Positions 27,476 through 36,284 of a DNA stretch of 64,000 nt are shown piece by piece (position 1 is the stretch's first letter; each line of letters starts with the position of its first letter). Source of the stretch: JAGPCK01 sp041675505 (GTDB lineage Bacteria; Bacteroidota; Bacteroidia; UKL13-3); NCBI GenBank assembly GCA_041675505.1, contig JBAYTR010000003.1:234424-298423 (forward strand). The letters are read 5' to 3'. A program made the translations under genes and the position numbers. The notes under the pieces are model-generated. The model ran no database searches. It was not told the DNA's origin and was given only the letters and a program-made list of their open reading frames with translations.

Positions 27476-27542
27476 TCCCAGCTACAGTTAACACAACGGA
27501 ACAAACAGTTCATCGTCAAAAAACGTCAGTTTATCACTTTAG

Positions 27543-27575
27543 TTGCTTCTGAAACTACCGTAGATTATACTTTTG
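27543..27575 (+). promoter_or_regulatory. Promoter of the TonB receptor/DUF4249 unit
   Basis: TTG at 27543-27545, 22 nt, then TACTTTTG at 27568-27575. This fits the Bacteroidota -33/-7 pattern and leaves a short leader of about 20 nt before the ATG at 27599. Confidence 0.5.
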
Positions 27576-27598
27576 CCCCCGTTTTCAGTACAACTACC

Positions 27599-29947
27599 AT
27601 GAAGCAATTATTACTATCTATCTTATTCGCTGCAATCAGCTTTTCTTCCTTGGCTCAGCAAAAATACACCATAAGTGGAAGGGTGAGGGACCAAAAGAAT
27701 GGTGAAGAACTTATAGGCGTGAGCATACTGGTTAAAGAACTTAATACCGGAACGGTAACAAACGGTTACGGATTTTTTTCCATCACACTCCCTCAGGGAA
27801 AATATACTGTCATATTGAGTTATGTTGGTTTTGAGAATCAAACAATAGAAGTTGATTTGAGTAAAGATGTGGTGCTTAAACCCGAACTTAAAGAAAGTAA
27901 AATAGAATTGAAGGAAGTGGTGGTGAAGTCAGATAAACCTAACGCCAACGTTGAATCAACACGAATGAGTGTGGTACAGGTGGATGTACAAACATTGAAA
28001 AAGATGCCTGCACTGATGGGGGAGGTAGATATTTTACGCGGGTTACAATTTATGCCGGGTGTGCAAACAGGCGGAGAAGGAAGTACAGGATTTTATGTGC
28101 GCGGAGGCAATGTAGATCAGAACCTGATTTTATTGGATGAGGCCATTGTATACAACCCTTCGCACTTGTTTGGTTTTTTCTCGGTGTTTAATTCTGATGC
28201 CATTAAAGATGTAGAGTTATACAAAGGAGGAATTCCGGCACAGTATGGAGGTCGCCTGTCTTCTGTGTTAGATGTACGCATGAAAGACGGTAACTCCAAA
28301 CGATTTTCAGCCAGTGGAGGATTAGGAGTAATCTCCAGCAGAGCTACCGTTGAGGGCCCATTGGTAAAAGATAAAGGGTCGTTTATTATTTCAGCGCGAA
28401 GAACATATGGTGACTTGTTTCTGAAACTATCTCCTGATGAAGAAGTCAATAAAAGTCGTTTGTACTTTTATGATTTTAATGCGAAACTCAACTACACTAT
28501 TAATGACAATAACCGCATTCTTGTTTCCGGGTATTTTGGTCGTGATGTGTTGGGATTTGATAAGGCGTTCAGTCAGGATTGGGGCAATGCTACGGGTACA
28601 TTACGTTGGAACCACATATTCAACAAGCGACTATTTTCGAACTTAACCTTTGTTACCAGCCGTTACGATTACGGTTTAGAAGCCGAACCCGAAGAATCGC
28701 AGGGATTCGAATGGAGAAGTGATATGGCCGATCAAACTATCAAATCTGATTTTACCTATTACCTCAATCCCAAAAACACCTTGCGTTTTGGTGCAGGCAT
28801 CACGTGGCATTCTATTTTTCCGGGAGAAGCCGGACCAAATAATCCTAATTCTTACATCAACAAACAGAGTCTTCCGGTAAGTAATTCCTTGGAGCACTAT
28901 TATTATGTGAGCAACGAAACAAAAGTGAATACCCGCCTTACGCTCGATTACGGATTGCGTTTCTCCGTATTTCACAACCAAGGTTCGGCCTGGGTATATC
29001 AATATGGCCCGAACAACTTAGGGTATAAGCCCGATTTACGTGACTCTACTTATTACGGTAGCGGAAACATTTACAACACCTATACCGGTATAGAGCCAAG
29101 GTTTTCCATGAAGTACAGTTTGAATGAGAGCAGTTCAGTCAAAGCATCTTATAACCGTACGTATCAATACATGCACTTAATTTCAAATACCAACTCGCCT
29201 TCGCCAACAGATATTTACATCAACAGTAGTCCGAATGTTAAACCGCAGTATGCCGATCAGGTTGCAGCGGGGTATTTCCGCAATTTTCAGAACAACACGT
29301 TAGAGCTATCAACTGAGGTGTACTACAAAAAAATGTACAATCAGGTGGATTACATTGATAATGCCTACCTGTTTTTGTATAAACACATAGAGTCGCAAAT
29401 TTTGGCCGGTACAGGTACTTCATACGGTTTTGAATTGATGGCCAAAAAGAAGACTAATAAAATTGATACCTGGATCAGTTATACTTTATCCAAAACCGAC
29501 CGTAAGATTGACGGTATTAATGATAACAAAGCCTATCCGGTTCGTTATGATCATCGTCACAATTTCTCCGCTGTATTTAACTACGAGAGGAGCAAAAAGT
29601 GGACCTTATCGGCCAATTTTATTTACATCACCGGAGGAGCATTTTCTGCACCCGATGCACGTTATGAATTTGACGGTTATGTGGTGCCCTACATGACCAC
29701 CCGCAACAATTACCGCATGCCTGCTTATCATCGTTTAGATATGTCGGCTACGTTGCACCCCAAGAAAAAATCTGAAACATCCAGATATGAGTCGTATTGG
29801 GTATTCTCTTTGTACAATGCATATGCACGTAAAAATGCCTACTCCATTGTATTTCGCCAAAGGGAGGGCTATACTGACCAATATCAGGCTGTAAAAACCT
29901 ATCTGTTTACTTTTATACCATCCGTTAGCTGGAACTTTAAGTTCTGA
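27599..29947 (+). CDS. TonB-dependent outer-membrane receptor with carboxypeptidase-regulatory-like N-terminal domain
   Basis: A 782-residue protein. Signal peptide MKQLLLSILFAAISFSSLAQ. Residues 22-100 are a CarboxypepD_reg-like domain (YTISGRVRDQKNGEELIGVS). The plug domain spans about 125-230 (ILRGLQFMPGVQTGGEGSTG, FYVRGGNVDQNLILLDEAIV). The rest is the 22-strand barrel, ending FTFIPSVSWNFKF with the terminal aromatic. The next gene, 18 nt downstream, encodes a DUF4249 lipoprotein. This receptor plus DUF4249 pair is recurrent in Bacteroidota and is thought of as a SusCD-like uptake pair, though the substrate is unknown. Confidence 0.93.
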   Translation: MKQLLLSILFAAISFSSLAQQKYTISGRVRDQKNGEELIGVSILVKELNTGTVTNGYGFFSITLPQGKYTVILSYVGFENQTIEVDLSKDVVLKPELKESKIELKEVVVKSDKPNANVESTRMSVVQVDVQTLKKMPALMGEVDILRGLQFMPGVQTGGEGSTGFYVRGGNVDQNLILLDEAIVYNPSHLFGFFSVFNSDAIKDVELYKGGIPAQYGGRLSSVLDVRMKDGNSKRFSASGGLGVISSRATVEGPLVKDKGSFIISARRTYGDLFLKLSPDEEVNKSRLYFYDFNAKLNYTINDNNRILVSGYFGRDVLGFDKAFSQDWGNATGTLRWNHIFNKRLFSNLTFVTSRYDYGLEAEPEESQGFEWRSDMADQTIKSDFTYYLNPKNTLRFGAGITWHSIFPGEAGPNNPNSYINKQSLPVSNSLEHYYYVSNETKVNTRLTLDYGLRFSVFHNQGSAWVYQYGPNNLGYKPDLRDSTYYGSGNIYNTYTGIEPRFSMKYSLNESSSVKASYNRTYQYMHLISNTNSPSPTDIYINSSPNVKPQYADQVAAGYFRNFQNNTLELSTEVYYKKMYNQVDYIDNAYLFLYKHIESQILAGTGTSYGFELMAKKKTNKIDTWISYTLSKTDRKIDGINDNKAYPVRYDHRHNFSAVFNYERSKKWTLSANFIYITGGAFSAPDARYEFDGYVVPYMTTRNNYRMPAYHRLDMSATLHPKKKSETSRYESYWVFSLYNAYARKNAYSIVFRQREGYTDQYQAVKTYLFTFIPSVSWNFKF

Positions 29948-29965
29948 TAAAAACTCAACAAGCAC

Positions 29966-30781
29966 ATGAAACGCACACATATTTTATTTTCCATTTTAGC
30001 TATTGCTTCAGTTGCATTATTTTCTTCTTGTGAAGAAGTAATTGATTACGATTTGGACACTGCAGAATCGAAACTGGTTATTGACGGACTTATTTCGGAT
30101 CAACCGGGTCCTTACTACGTAAAACTATCTCTTACCGCTCCATATCTTAAAAACGAACCTACGGCACGTGTGAGCGGAGCTGTAGTGATAGTAAAGGATG
30201 ATTTAAATAATATTGACACGCTCAAAGAAGAGTTGCCCGGCAATTATAAAACCTCTGCGTCATTTCCTCAGGGGCAAGTAGGACGTACGTATTCACTTTT
30301 TGTAAGTTACAAGGATAAGAATTATACTGCTTCGGGTAAGATTTTGCCGGTGGCCAATATTGATTCTTTGTCCTACATCTACCGCAAAGAAGGAGTGAGT
30401 TATCCTGAAGATGGCTATTACGTTACCATGTATGCACAAGAGCCCGTAGGGCTGGGCAACAGTTATCGGTTTAAGTTTTTACAGAATGGTTATTTCTCCA
30501 ATCGCTCAGACAGGTTTGTGATTGCCAACGATGAGTTTGTAGATGGGAACTACATCACTTTTACCACCCCTTTTCCGGTAAATATGAATGACACCATTGT
30601 GCTCGAAGGGCAATCGCTTACTCCCGAAGCGTACCTGTATTACATGGCTTTGGTTACGCAGATGAATCCGAATGGTTTTTTTGATAGTCCTCCCGCCAAC
30701 CTCCCTACAAACATTTCGGGAGGGGCTTTAGGTTATTTTAACACAGTAGCGATTAAATACAGAGGCATAAGAATAAAATAA
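29966..30781 (+). CDS. DUF4249 family lipoprotein
   Basis: A 271-residue lipoprotein. The signal MKRTHILFSILAIASVALFS ends in the lipobox FSSC, followed by EEVIDYDLDTAESKLVIDGL, the family's N-terminal signature. GSYKT-type and YSLFVSYKDKNYTASGKILP strands follow, as in an Ig-like domain. It ends GYFNTVAIKYRGIRIK. DUF4249 proteins are encoded next to TonB receptors and probably cap or assist them at the outer membrane. Close spacing to the receptor gene and a terminator 27 nt downstream define a two-gene transcription unit. Confidence 0.9.
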   Translation: MKRTHILFSILAIASVALFSSCEEVIDYDLDTAESKLVIDGLISDQPGPYYVKLSLTAPYLKNEPTARVSGAVVIVKDDLNNIDTLKEELPGNYKTSASFPQGQVGRTYSLFVSYKDKNYTASGKILPVANIDSLSYIYRKEGVSYPEDGYYVTMYAQEPVGLGNSYRFKFLQNGYFSNRSDRFVIANDEFVDGNYITFTTPFPVNMNDTIVLEGQSLTPEAYLYYMALVTQMNPNGFFDSPPANLPTNISGGALGYFNTVAIKYRGIRIK

Positions 30782-30808
30782 TTTTCTCATAGGTTAGGTT
30801 TAGGTTAT

Positions 30809-30841
30809 AGCCCGAGTACAGCAATGTGCCGGGCTTTTTTC
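30809..30841 (+). terminator. Terminator of the TonB receptor/DUF4249 unit
   Basis: AGCCCG, a 15-nt loop, and CGGGCT followed by T5. The stem is short, but the T run and the position just after the DUF4249 stop support it. Confidence 0.6.
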
Positions 30842-30914
30842 ATTTAGTGAATCCGTATTTACCGTTGATGAAATGTGAGGATGTACTTTAATGAGTACTT
30901 CTTTTTTTTGCAGC

Positions 30915-31025
30915 ATGGAAAGTGATAGAACAGCTACATTGGTTTTTATCAGCATATTGGTTATGATGGTGGTGGTGTGGTCGGCTGTAATGGCTGCTGA
31001 ACGCAGTGCCGTATTATTTCATTAA
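30915..31025 (+). CDS. Possible 36-residue single-span membrane protein
   Basis: A short frame MESDRTATLVFISILVMMVV followed by VWSAVMAAERSAVLFH and a TAA. It has one strong membrane span with charged flanks. It lies after the terminator of the upstream unit, so it would need its own promoter, and I see no good -7 box. It converges on the VWA gene, ending 1 nt before that gene's stop codon. Real coding status is uncertain. Confidence 0.35.
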   Translation: MESDRTATLVFISILVMMVVVWSAVMAAERSAVLFH

Positions 31026-31026
31026 T

Positions 31027-33123
31027 CTAATAGCCGCCACGGTACTTCCTTACTCCCCACTCCACAGTTAAAAGGAGGAGCAGGATAATAAACACCCATT
31101 TCAAATGAATTAAATCCATGATTTCCTGTTGACGATATACTACAGGTTTAATGGTTTCATTGTTCTGAATAAATGCAATGGCTTTATCCAGCTCATCGGG
31201 ATAAAGTAAAAGACCTTTGCTTTCATTCGCCATATCGCCCAGCAATTGATGGTTGGCACGGGTGTTTAGTAGTTCAACCACTAAAGGAGTAATGGTGAAA
31301 CTGCCGTTTACCTTTTCTGTTTTACTATTATAGTTTACCTGTGCAGTCCAGGAATATGTTCCTGTGGGTAAAAGACCTGCATCTAAACGGTAGCTGCTGC
31401 CTGTTTTACTAAAAGAGTAATTGTATTTTTTCCCTTCGCTGTTTTGCAACTGTATTTGCACATCGGGTTCTGTAATCAGTTCATAGCTTTTGTTGTACAA
31501 CTCTGCCTCAAAGGTGATGCGGTCGTTTTCGAAAAAGTTCTTTTTTGTACTGTTTACTCTAAAGTTGCGCTTATCATCTTTTACAGCAAGGTACTGTACC
31601 AACTTACTCCACAAGGCATCAAAAGCCTCATGGTTGTTTCGTTGCTGAAAATCGGACAGTCTCCAGCGCCATATACCTTCGCCCCATATTGTAGCGCTGC
31701 GTGTATCGCTGTTTTTGCGAAAGCTGATGAGCGGCATTTCTGTAGCCACATTACCTATTTGTTGTTTGAGCCAAACCTCGTTTTCACCTCTGCTTACATA
31801 ATTGCCAAACGGAACTTTAAGTGGAGGGAAACTACCGATGGCTTTGATGAGTGATTCATCTGCAGTAAAGAGGTTAAAGGTAGGATTCACATTCGCTTGT
31901 GCATCGTTCATCAGATTTCGGAAACCTGTGATAGTATATTCTACTGCTGTTTGTTGTAATTGTTGGTAGTTAGTTTGTGCTCCGGCAATGAACAGGAGCG
32001 GGGTGCGTTTATTAATCAGCTTTTCATATACTCCCTGAAAGTTGTTGCCACCCGGTAGTTGGTGCAATATAGCCAGGCTGTATGGTTCCACATTGATGTT
32101 CTGTGCATCTTCCAACATCACCACATTTACCTCATAGTGCGGGTTGTTTTCCAGGGTAGATTTAATGGCTCCGATATCGGGGTGTGTTTGTTGAGCAAGC
32201 AGCAATACTTTTTGTCGGCCATCAAGTACCTCCACAAAAACATCAAAGCGATTATTACTGTAACTGATTTCATTTTTGATGCGTGAAAGTTGCACAATGT
32301 AGTGTTGAACCCCTGTTCCTGTGGCTTCAAACATGGCTGGAGTGGAATAGAACTTTCTGTCGGCATCGGGTTGTAATGTTTGTTGGAAAACAGTTTTTCC
32401 CCGGTGTGTAATGCTCAGACTTATTTTTTCATTACGTGCAAATACACACTCACTCTCAATCAGTAAAGGAAATGAATTGCCCAGATACGCTAGGTCATTG
32501 TGGCGTACATTATTGATGCGTAAATCTTTTTGCAGGTTGGTATCGCCCAATGCCAGTGCAATTACCGGTGCCTTAAGTTTTGCCAACACAGGCAAAGGGC
32601 TGCTCCCCTCATTGTAAATTCCATCGGTGGCGAGAATAACGGCCCCCAGATTTTGTTTATCGAAACGGTTATACAGCTCATCCAACAGCGACCCTAAGTT
32701 GGTTTGCTTTTCATTGAAAGAGGTATTCAACCCTTCTTGTACACCGTGACCAAAAGTGAAATAATTCACTTCATAATCCACGCCCAATTTTTCTCCCGCC
32801 TCTTGTAATTTTTGAGTGAGTTGCGTGCGGTAAAAAGCGGAATCTTTATTAGCTAAAACCGATTCGCTTCCATCCAACACTATAGCGACTACCGGCTTTT
32901 CAATGTGTCGTTGAAAGGCTTTGAGAAGTGGCTCCAGCAATAAAGCACTTAATATAAAAAGGGTGAGGAAACGAAAAGTAGTGATGAGCCATAACCACCA
33001 AGGTCTTTTGTGGGTGGTCGTTTCTGTAAAATCATTTCCGCGGTACAGCAGCCAGGTAAATACACCTGCCAATGCTGCACATAGCACAAGGTAATAAACC
33101 GGAAGTTGTGTGGTGAATTGCAC
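31027..33123 (-). CDS. Inner-membrane von Willebrand factor A domain protein
   Basis: A 698-residue protein starting with GTG at 33123. Two membrane spans lie at the N-terminus (YYLVLCAALAGVFTWLLY and a span near residues 45-68). The VWA domain follows with the MIDAS residues in VLDGSESV (DxSxS) and ILATDGIYNEGSS. A glutamine-amidotransferase-like middle region (AILHQLPGGNNFQG) and an Ig-like C-terminal section come next, and a final span (WVFIILLLLLTVEWGVRKYR) ends the protein. This resembles large Bacteroidota VWA membrane proteins of unknown role. MIDAS domains bind protein ligands through a divalent metal. Confidence 0.82.
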   Translation of the reverse strand: MQFTTQLPVYYLVLCAALAGVFTWLLYRGNDFTETTTHKRPWWLWLITTFRFLTLFILSALLLEPLLKAFQRHIEKPVVAIVLDGSESVLANKDSAFYRTQLTQKLQEAGEKLGVDYEVNYFTFGHGVQEGLNTSFNEKQTNLGSLLDELYNRFDKQNLGAVILATDGIYNEGSSPLPVLAKLKAPVIALALGDTNLQKDLRINNVRHNDLAYLGNSFPLLIESECVFARNEKISLSITHRGKTVFQQTLQPDADRKFYSTPAMFEATGTGVQHYIVQLSRIKNEISYSNNRFDVFVEVLDGRQKVLLLAQQTHPDIGAIKSTLENNPHYEVNVVMLEDAQNINVEPYSLAILHQLPGGNNFQGVYEKLINKRTPLLFIAGAQTNYQQLQQTAVEYTITGFRNLMNDAQANVNPTFNLFTADESLIKAIGSFPPLKVPFGNYVSRGENEVWLKQQIGNVATEMPLISFRKNSDTRSATIWGEGIWRWRLSDFQQRNNHEAFDALWSKLVQYLAVKDDKRNFRVNSTKKNFFENDRITFEAELYNKSYELITEPDVQIQLQNSEGKKYNYSFSKTGSSYRLDAGLLPTGTYSWTAQVNYNSKTEKVNGSFTITPLVVELLNTRANHQLLGDMANESKGLLLYPDELDKAIAFIQNNETIKPVVYRQQEIMDLIHLKWVFIILLLLLTVEWGVRKYRGGY

Positions 33124-33170
33124 AAATATTAACTAGTGGTGCAAAGTAAACCTAAAATAGTACAAGTTGC

Positions 33171-33920
33171 TTACATAAGCATGCCACCGCACACGTTAAT
33201 TACCTGTCCGGTAATGTAAGCCGACATATCTGAAGCCAAAAACACCGTGCAGTTTGCTACATCAGCAGTGGTACCGCCACGTTTAAGCGGAATGGTTTTT
33301 ACCCACTCGTCTTTTACTTCAGGTTTTAACTGCTCAGTCATTTCGGTTTCAATAAAACCCGGGGCAATGGCATTGCAGCGAATACCGCGGGAGCCCAGTT
33401 CTTTAGCAATGGATTTGGTGAAACCAATCATACCGGCCTTAGAGGAGGCATAGTTCGACTGGCCCGCATTGCCGTTTACACCCACTACAGAAGTAATGTT
33501 GATGATGCTGCCTGAGCGTTGTTTCATCATGGGTTTGCTGGCAAACTTGGTAAGGTTAAAGGCTGATTTAAGGTTGGTATTCATTACCTCATCCCACTGT
33601 TCTTCTGTCATACGCATCAGCAGGTTATCACGGGTTATGCCGGCATTGTTTACCAGAATATCCAATGAACCGAAGTCTTTTTCTACATCAGCAATCAGTT
33701 TTTCAGCTTCTGAAAATTTAGCGGCATCACTTTGATAGCCCATTACTTTTACACCGTACTTACCTGCCAGTTCGGCTTCAAAAGCACGGGCTTTATCTAC
33801 TGAACTTAAAAAGGTGAAAGCGATATTGGCACCTGCTTCGGCTAACTTTTCAGCAATACCTTTTCCGATACCGCGAGATGCGCCCGTTACCAGGGCTGTT
33901 TTTCCTGCTAATGTTGTCAT
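33171..33920 (-). CDS. fabG: 3-oxoacyl-[acyl-carrier-protein] reductase
   Basis: A 249-residue short-chain dehydrogenase of typical FabG length. Cofactor motif TGASRGIGKGIAEKLAE, NNAGITRDNLLMRM, and the catalytic Ser in NITSVVGVNGNAGQ with NYASSKAGMIGFTKSIAKEL (YxxxK). The C-terminus SDMSAYITGQVINVCGGMLM is canonical, with Cys in place of the usual Asp in VDGG. It reduces 3-oxoacyl-ACP with NADPH in fatty acid elongation. The ATG at 33920 is chosen because the in-frame TTG at 33929 falls inside the -7 promoter box. Confidence 0.95.
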   Translation of the reverse strand: MTTLAGKTALVTGASRGIGKGIAEKLAEAGANIAFTFLSSVDKARAFEAELAGKYGVKVMGYQSDAAKFSEAEKLIADVEKDFGSLDILVNNAGITRDNLLMRMTEEQWDEVMNTNLKSAFNLTKFASKPMMKQRSGSIINITSVVGVNGNAGQSNYASSKAGMIGFTKSIAKELGSRGIRCNAIAPGFIETEMTEQLKPEVKDEWVKTIPLKRGGTTADVANCTVFLASDMSAYITGQVINVCGGMLM

Positions 33921-33926
33921 AGGGAA

Positions 33927-33934
33927 CAAAGATA
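33927..33934 (-). promoter_or_regulatory. fabG -7 promoter box close to the start codon
   Basis: On the minus strand TATCTTTG matches TAnnTTTG exactly and ends 6 nt before the fabG ATG. A TTG lies about 20 nt upstream as a possible -33 element. The transcript would have almost no leader. Confidence 0.5.
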
Positions 33935-34002
33935 GAAATAAGACGCAAAATCAACGATTTACCCCGTTTTTTGTTATAATTGCCCCTCTTTATTCTTTGT
34001 AA

Positions 34003-36249
34003 ATGAAACTTCTAAATTTTTTACTGCTTTCAGGCAGTTTATTGTTGGGCAATTATTTATTGGCAGCAGAAGGTGATACTACCCGTTACCGCATTCACGA
34101 CAAAACACATTTAAAATGGTACGGTAACTACGATGCGAAGGGTCAATTGCCTGATGGCAGCAAGAAGTACCGTAAAATTTTGATTCACTATACCATGGGC
34201 TGCCCCACTACAGGTTGCAGCGGATGGGATTATACCACCAAAATTGAGTTGTTGCGCAAAACGGGGCAGATGGATTCCACCTTAATCAAGTACCCTTCGT
34301 TTAAAGTTCTTTCTCCCGACAGAGATACCCTCTACTACCGCACGGATACTACGTATACCTATTCGTACAATAGTACAACTAAGAAAACAGATTCAACTGC
34401 TAATGCTACGTTGAGGGTGGTACGTTTTTCTGATACGAATAACCCGGGTAAAGCCATTGATACCCTTGTGGTGTGGCCGGCAAATTATTACAACCGCAAT
34501 TATGATTCAACAGGTAAAGTGATTGATTCCTTTTTGGTAACCCACAGCCAGGTGATGTATAAAACCATCACCAACGTATACAACAAGTTCGAAGTACTCG
34601 ACCCCATTGAACTGGCCCGTGTCATCACCCCGTATGCCAATGCAGCAGTTAATCCTATGTTCAATGCAGCAACCTGGAAATTTACCTGGGATTTTGATGT
34701 AACCGATTACGCACCTTTACTTAAAGATTCAGTAACCATAAGGGCACATTTCAGCGGTTACCAGGATGGGTTTACGGTTACACTTGATTTTGACTTTATT
34801 GAAGGAACCCCTCCGGCTGAAGTGATTGCTGTAAAGAACTTATGGCACGGCTCATATCAGTATGGGGTAACTACTAACCCCATTTCAGCTAAAGTAACTC
34901 CGAAAACGGTAAATATACCTGCCGATGCAGATATTACCCGCGTAAGAATTGTACCTACCGGTCATTCTTTTGGTGATGCAGAAAACTGCGCTGAGTTTTG
35001 TCCGAAGAACTATTACGTGGGTGTAAACGGCACACAACAATATACTCGCCTGATGTGGAGAGACGATTGCGGAATGAATCCGTTGTACCCGCAAACAGGT
35101 ACCTGGATTTATGACAGGGCCAACTGGTGTCCGGGTGGAAAAGGTTTGGCTCATGACCACGATCTTTCTTCTTTCGTTACCAAAGGACAAAACAACACTG
35201 TATCACTGGATTTTGAACCTTACACCACCACCGGAACGGGTGGTAATATTCCTTCCTACATTCTCGATGGTCAATTGTTTACTTACAAAACGCCTGCATT
35301 TACAAACGATGCAGCTATGGAAGACATCATTACTCCCAGTTTGAAGGATGAGTTCAAACGTTATAATCCGGCATGTAATAATCCTGTGGTTGTTATTCGT
35401 AACACCGGAAAAAATCCGCTTACTTCTTTGGTTATTGAATACGGTGCTGAAGGTGGAGTGATGTGGGGATACAACTGGAGCGGGAATCTGAAATTTTTAG
35501 AATACGATACTGTTGCATTGCCTGCTGCTGACTGGGGTAATTTTGCCCAACCGGCCATGTTCAGAGTTAGTGTTCGCAACCCCAACGGAGTTGCTGATGA
35601 ATACGCTTCGAACAACGTATATAAAACACCGTTTGTGCGCACACCTAAATACACAGGTAAATTCTATTTGCAATTGCGTACTAATAATGCAGGGGCAGAA
35701 ACATATTTCAAACTTACCAATGCGGCCGGAACAGTTTTGTATAGCCGCGATAATATGGCTAATGCTACCACTTACCGCGATACGTTTGACTTACCTCGGG
35801 GTTGTTATGAATTAACTATTTATGATCGGGATAAAGACGGCATTTATTTCTGGGCCAATAATGATGGCAGCGGAACGGCCAGTTTGCGTAGCGTAAATAA
35901 TCAACTGCTGTATAATTTTGAGCGCGATTTCGGTACACAAATCACACACCGATTTACCATGGACTGGACGTTGGGTGATGAAGCCCTGCCGGTATTAAAT
36001 GAGCAGATACAACTATACCCTAATCCTTCACAAGGAGCTTTCTCCATTGATTTTGCTTTGCCTGTGCAACAGGAAGTGAAAGTAACAGTGCTTAATATTA
36101 TTGGTGCAGTAGTAGCTGAGCAACTTTTGCCCAATGCAGGTTTTGATACAGAAGAAATACATGTGCTGGAAGGAAAACCTGCGGGAACTTACTTTGTGCA
36201 GATACATACACTGCACGGTACAGTTACCCGTAAATTGATTATTCAATAA
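34003..36249 (+). CDS. Secreted PNGase F-like peptide-N-glycosidase with type A T9SS sorting domain
   Basis: A 748-residue protein. Signal peptide ends near YLLAAEG. The N-terminal PNGase F domain begins about residue 25 (KYRKILIHYTMGCPTTGCSG, WDYTTKIEL). The C-terminal PNGase F domain contains RLMWRDDCGMNPLYPQTGTW and YDRANWCPGG, closely like the flavobacterial enzyme. A long insertion (about 110-170) rich in Thr/Tyr separates the conserved parts. The end is a type A T9SS domain (IQLYPNPSQGAFSIDF, KPAGTYFVQI, RKLIIQ). The family hydrolyses the link between N-glycans and asparagine, releasing whole glycans from glycoproteins outside the cell. First gene of a four-gene run. Confidence 0.87.
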   Translation: MKLLNFLLLSGSLLLGNYLLAAEGDTTRYRIHDKTHLKWYGNYDAKGQLPDGSKKYRKILIHYTMGCPTTGCSGWDYTTKIELLRKTGQMDSTLIKYPSFKVLSPDRDTLYYRTDTTYTYSYNSTTKKTDSTANATLRVVRFSDTNNPGKAIDTLVVWPANYYNRNYDSTGKVIDSFLVTHSQVMYKTITNVYNKFEVLDPIELARVITPYANAAVNPMFNAATWKFTWDFDVTDYAPLLKDSVTIRAHFSGYQDGFTVTLDFDFIEGTPPAEVIAVKNLWHGSYQYGVTTNPISAKVTPKTVNIPADADITRVRIVPTGHSFGDAENCAEFCPKNYYVGVNGTQQYTRLMWRDDCGMNPLYPQTGTWIYDRANWCPGGKGLAHDHDLSSFVTKGQNNTVSLDFEPYTTTGTGGNIPSYILDGQLFTYKTPAFTNDAAMEDIITPSLKDEFKRYNPACNNPVVVIRNTGKNPLTSLVIEYGAEGGVMWGYNWSGNLKFLEYDTVALPAADWGNFAQPAMFRVSVRNPNGVADEYASNNVYKTPFVRTPKYTGKFYLQLRTNNAGAETYFKLTNAAGTVLYSRDNMANATTYRDTFDLPRGCYELTIYDRDKDGIYFWANNDGSGTASLRSVNNQLLYNFERDFGTQITHRFTMDWTLGDEALPVLNEQIQLYPNPSQGAFSIDFALPVQQEVKVTVLNIIGAVVAEQLLPNAGFDTEEIHVLEGKPAGTYFVQIHTLHGTVTRKLIIQ

Positions 36250-36284
36250 AACTACTTACAACCCACTACATGGCTACTTACAGC

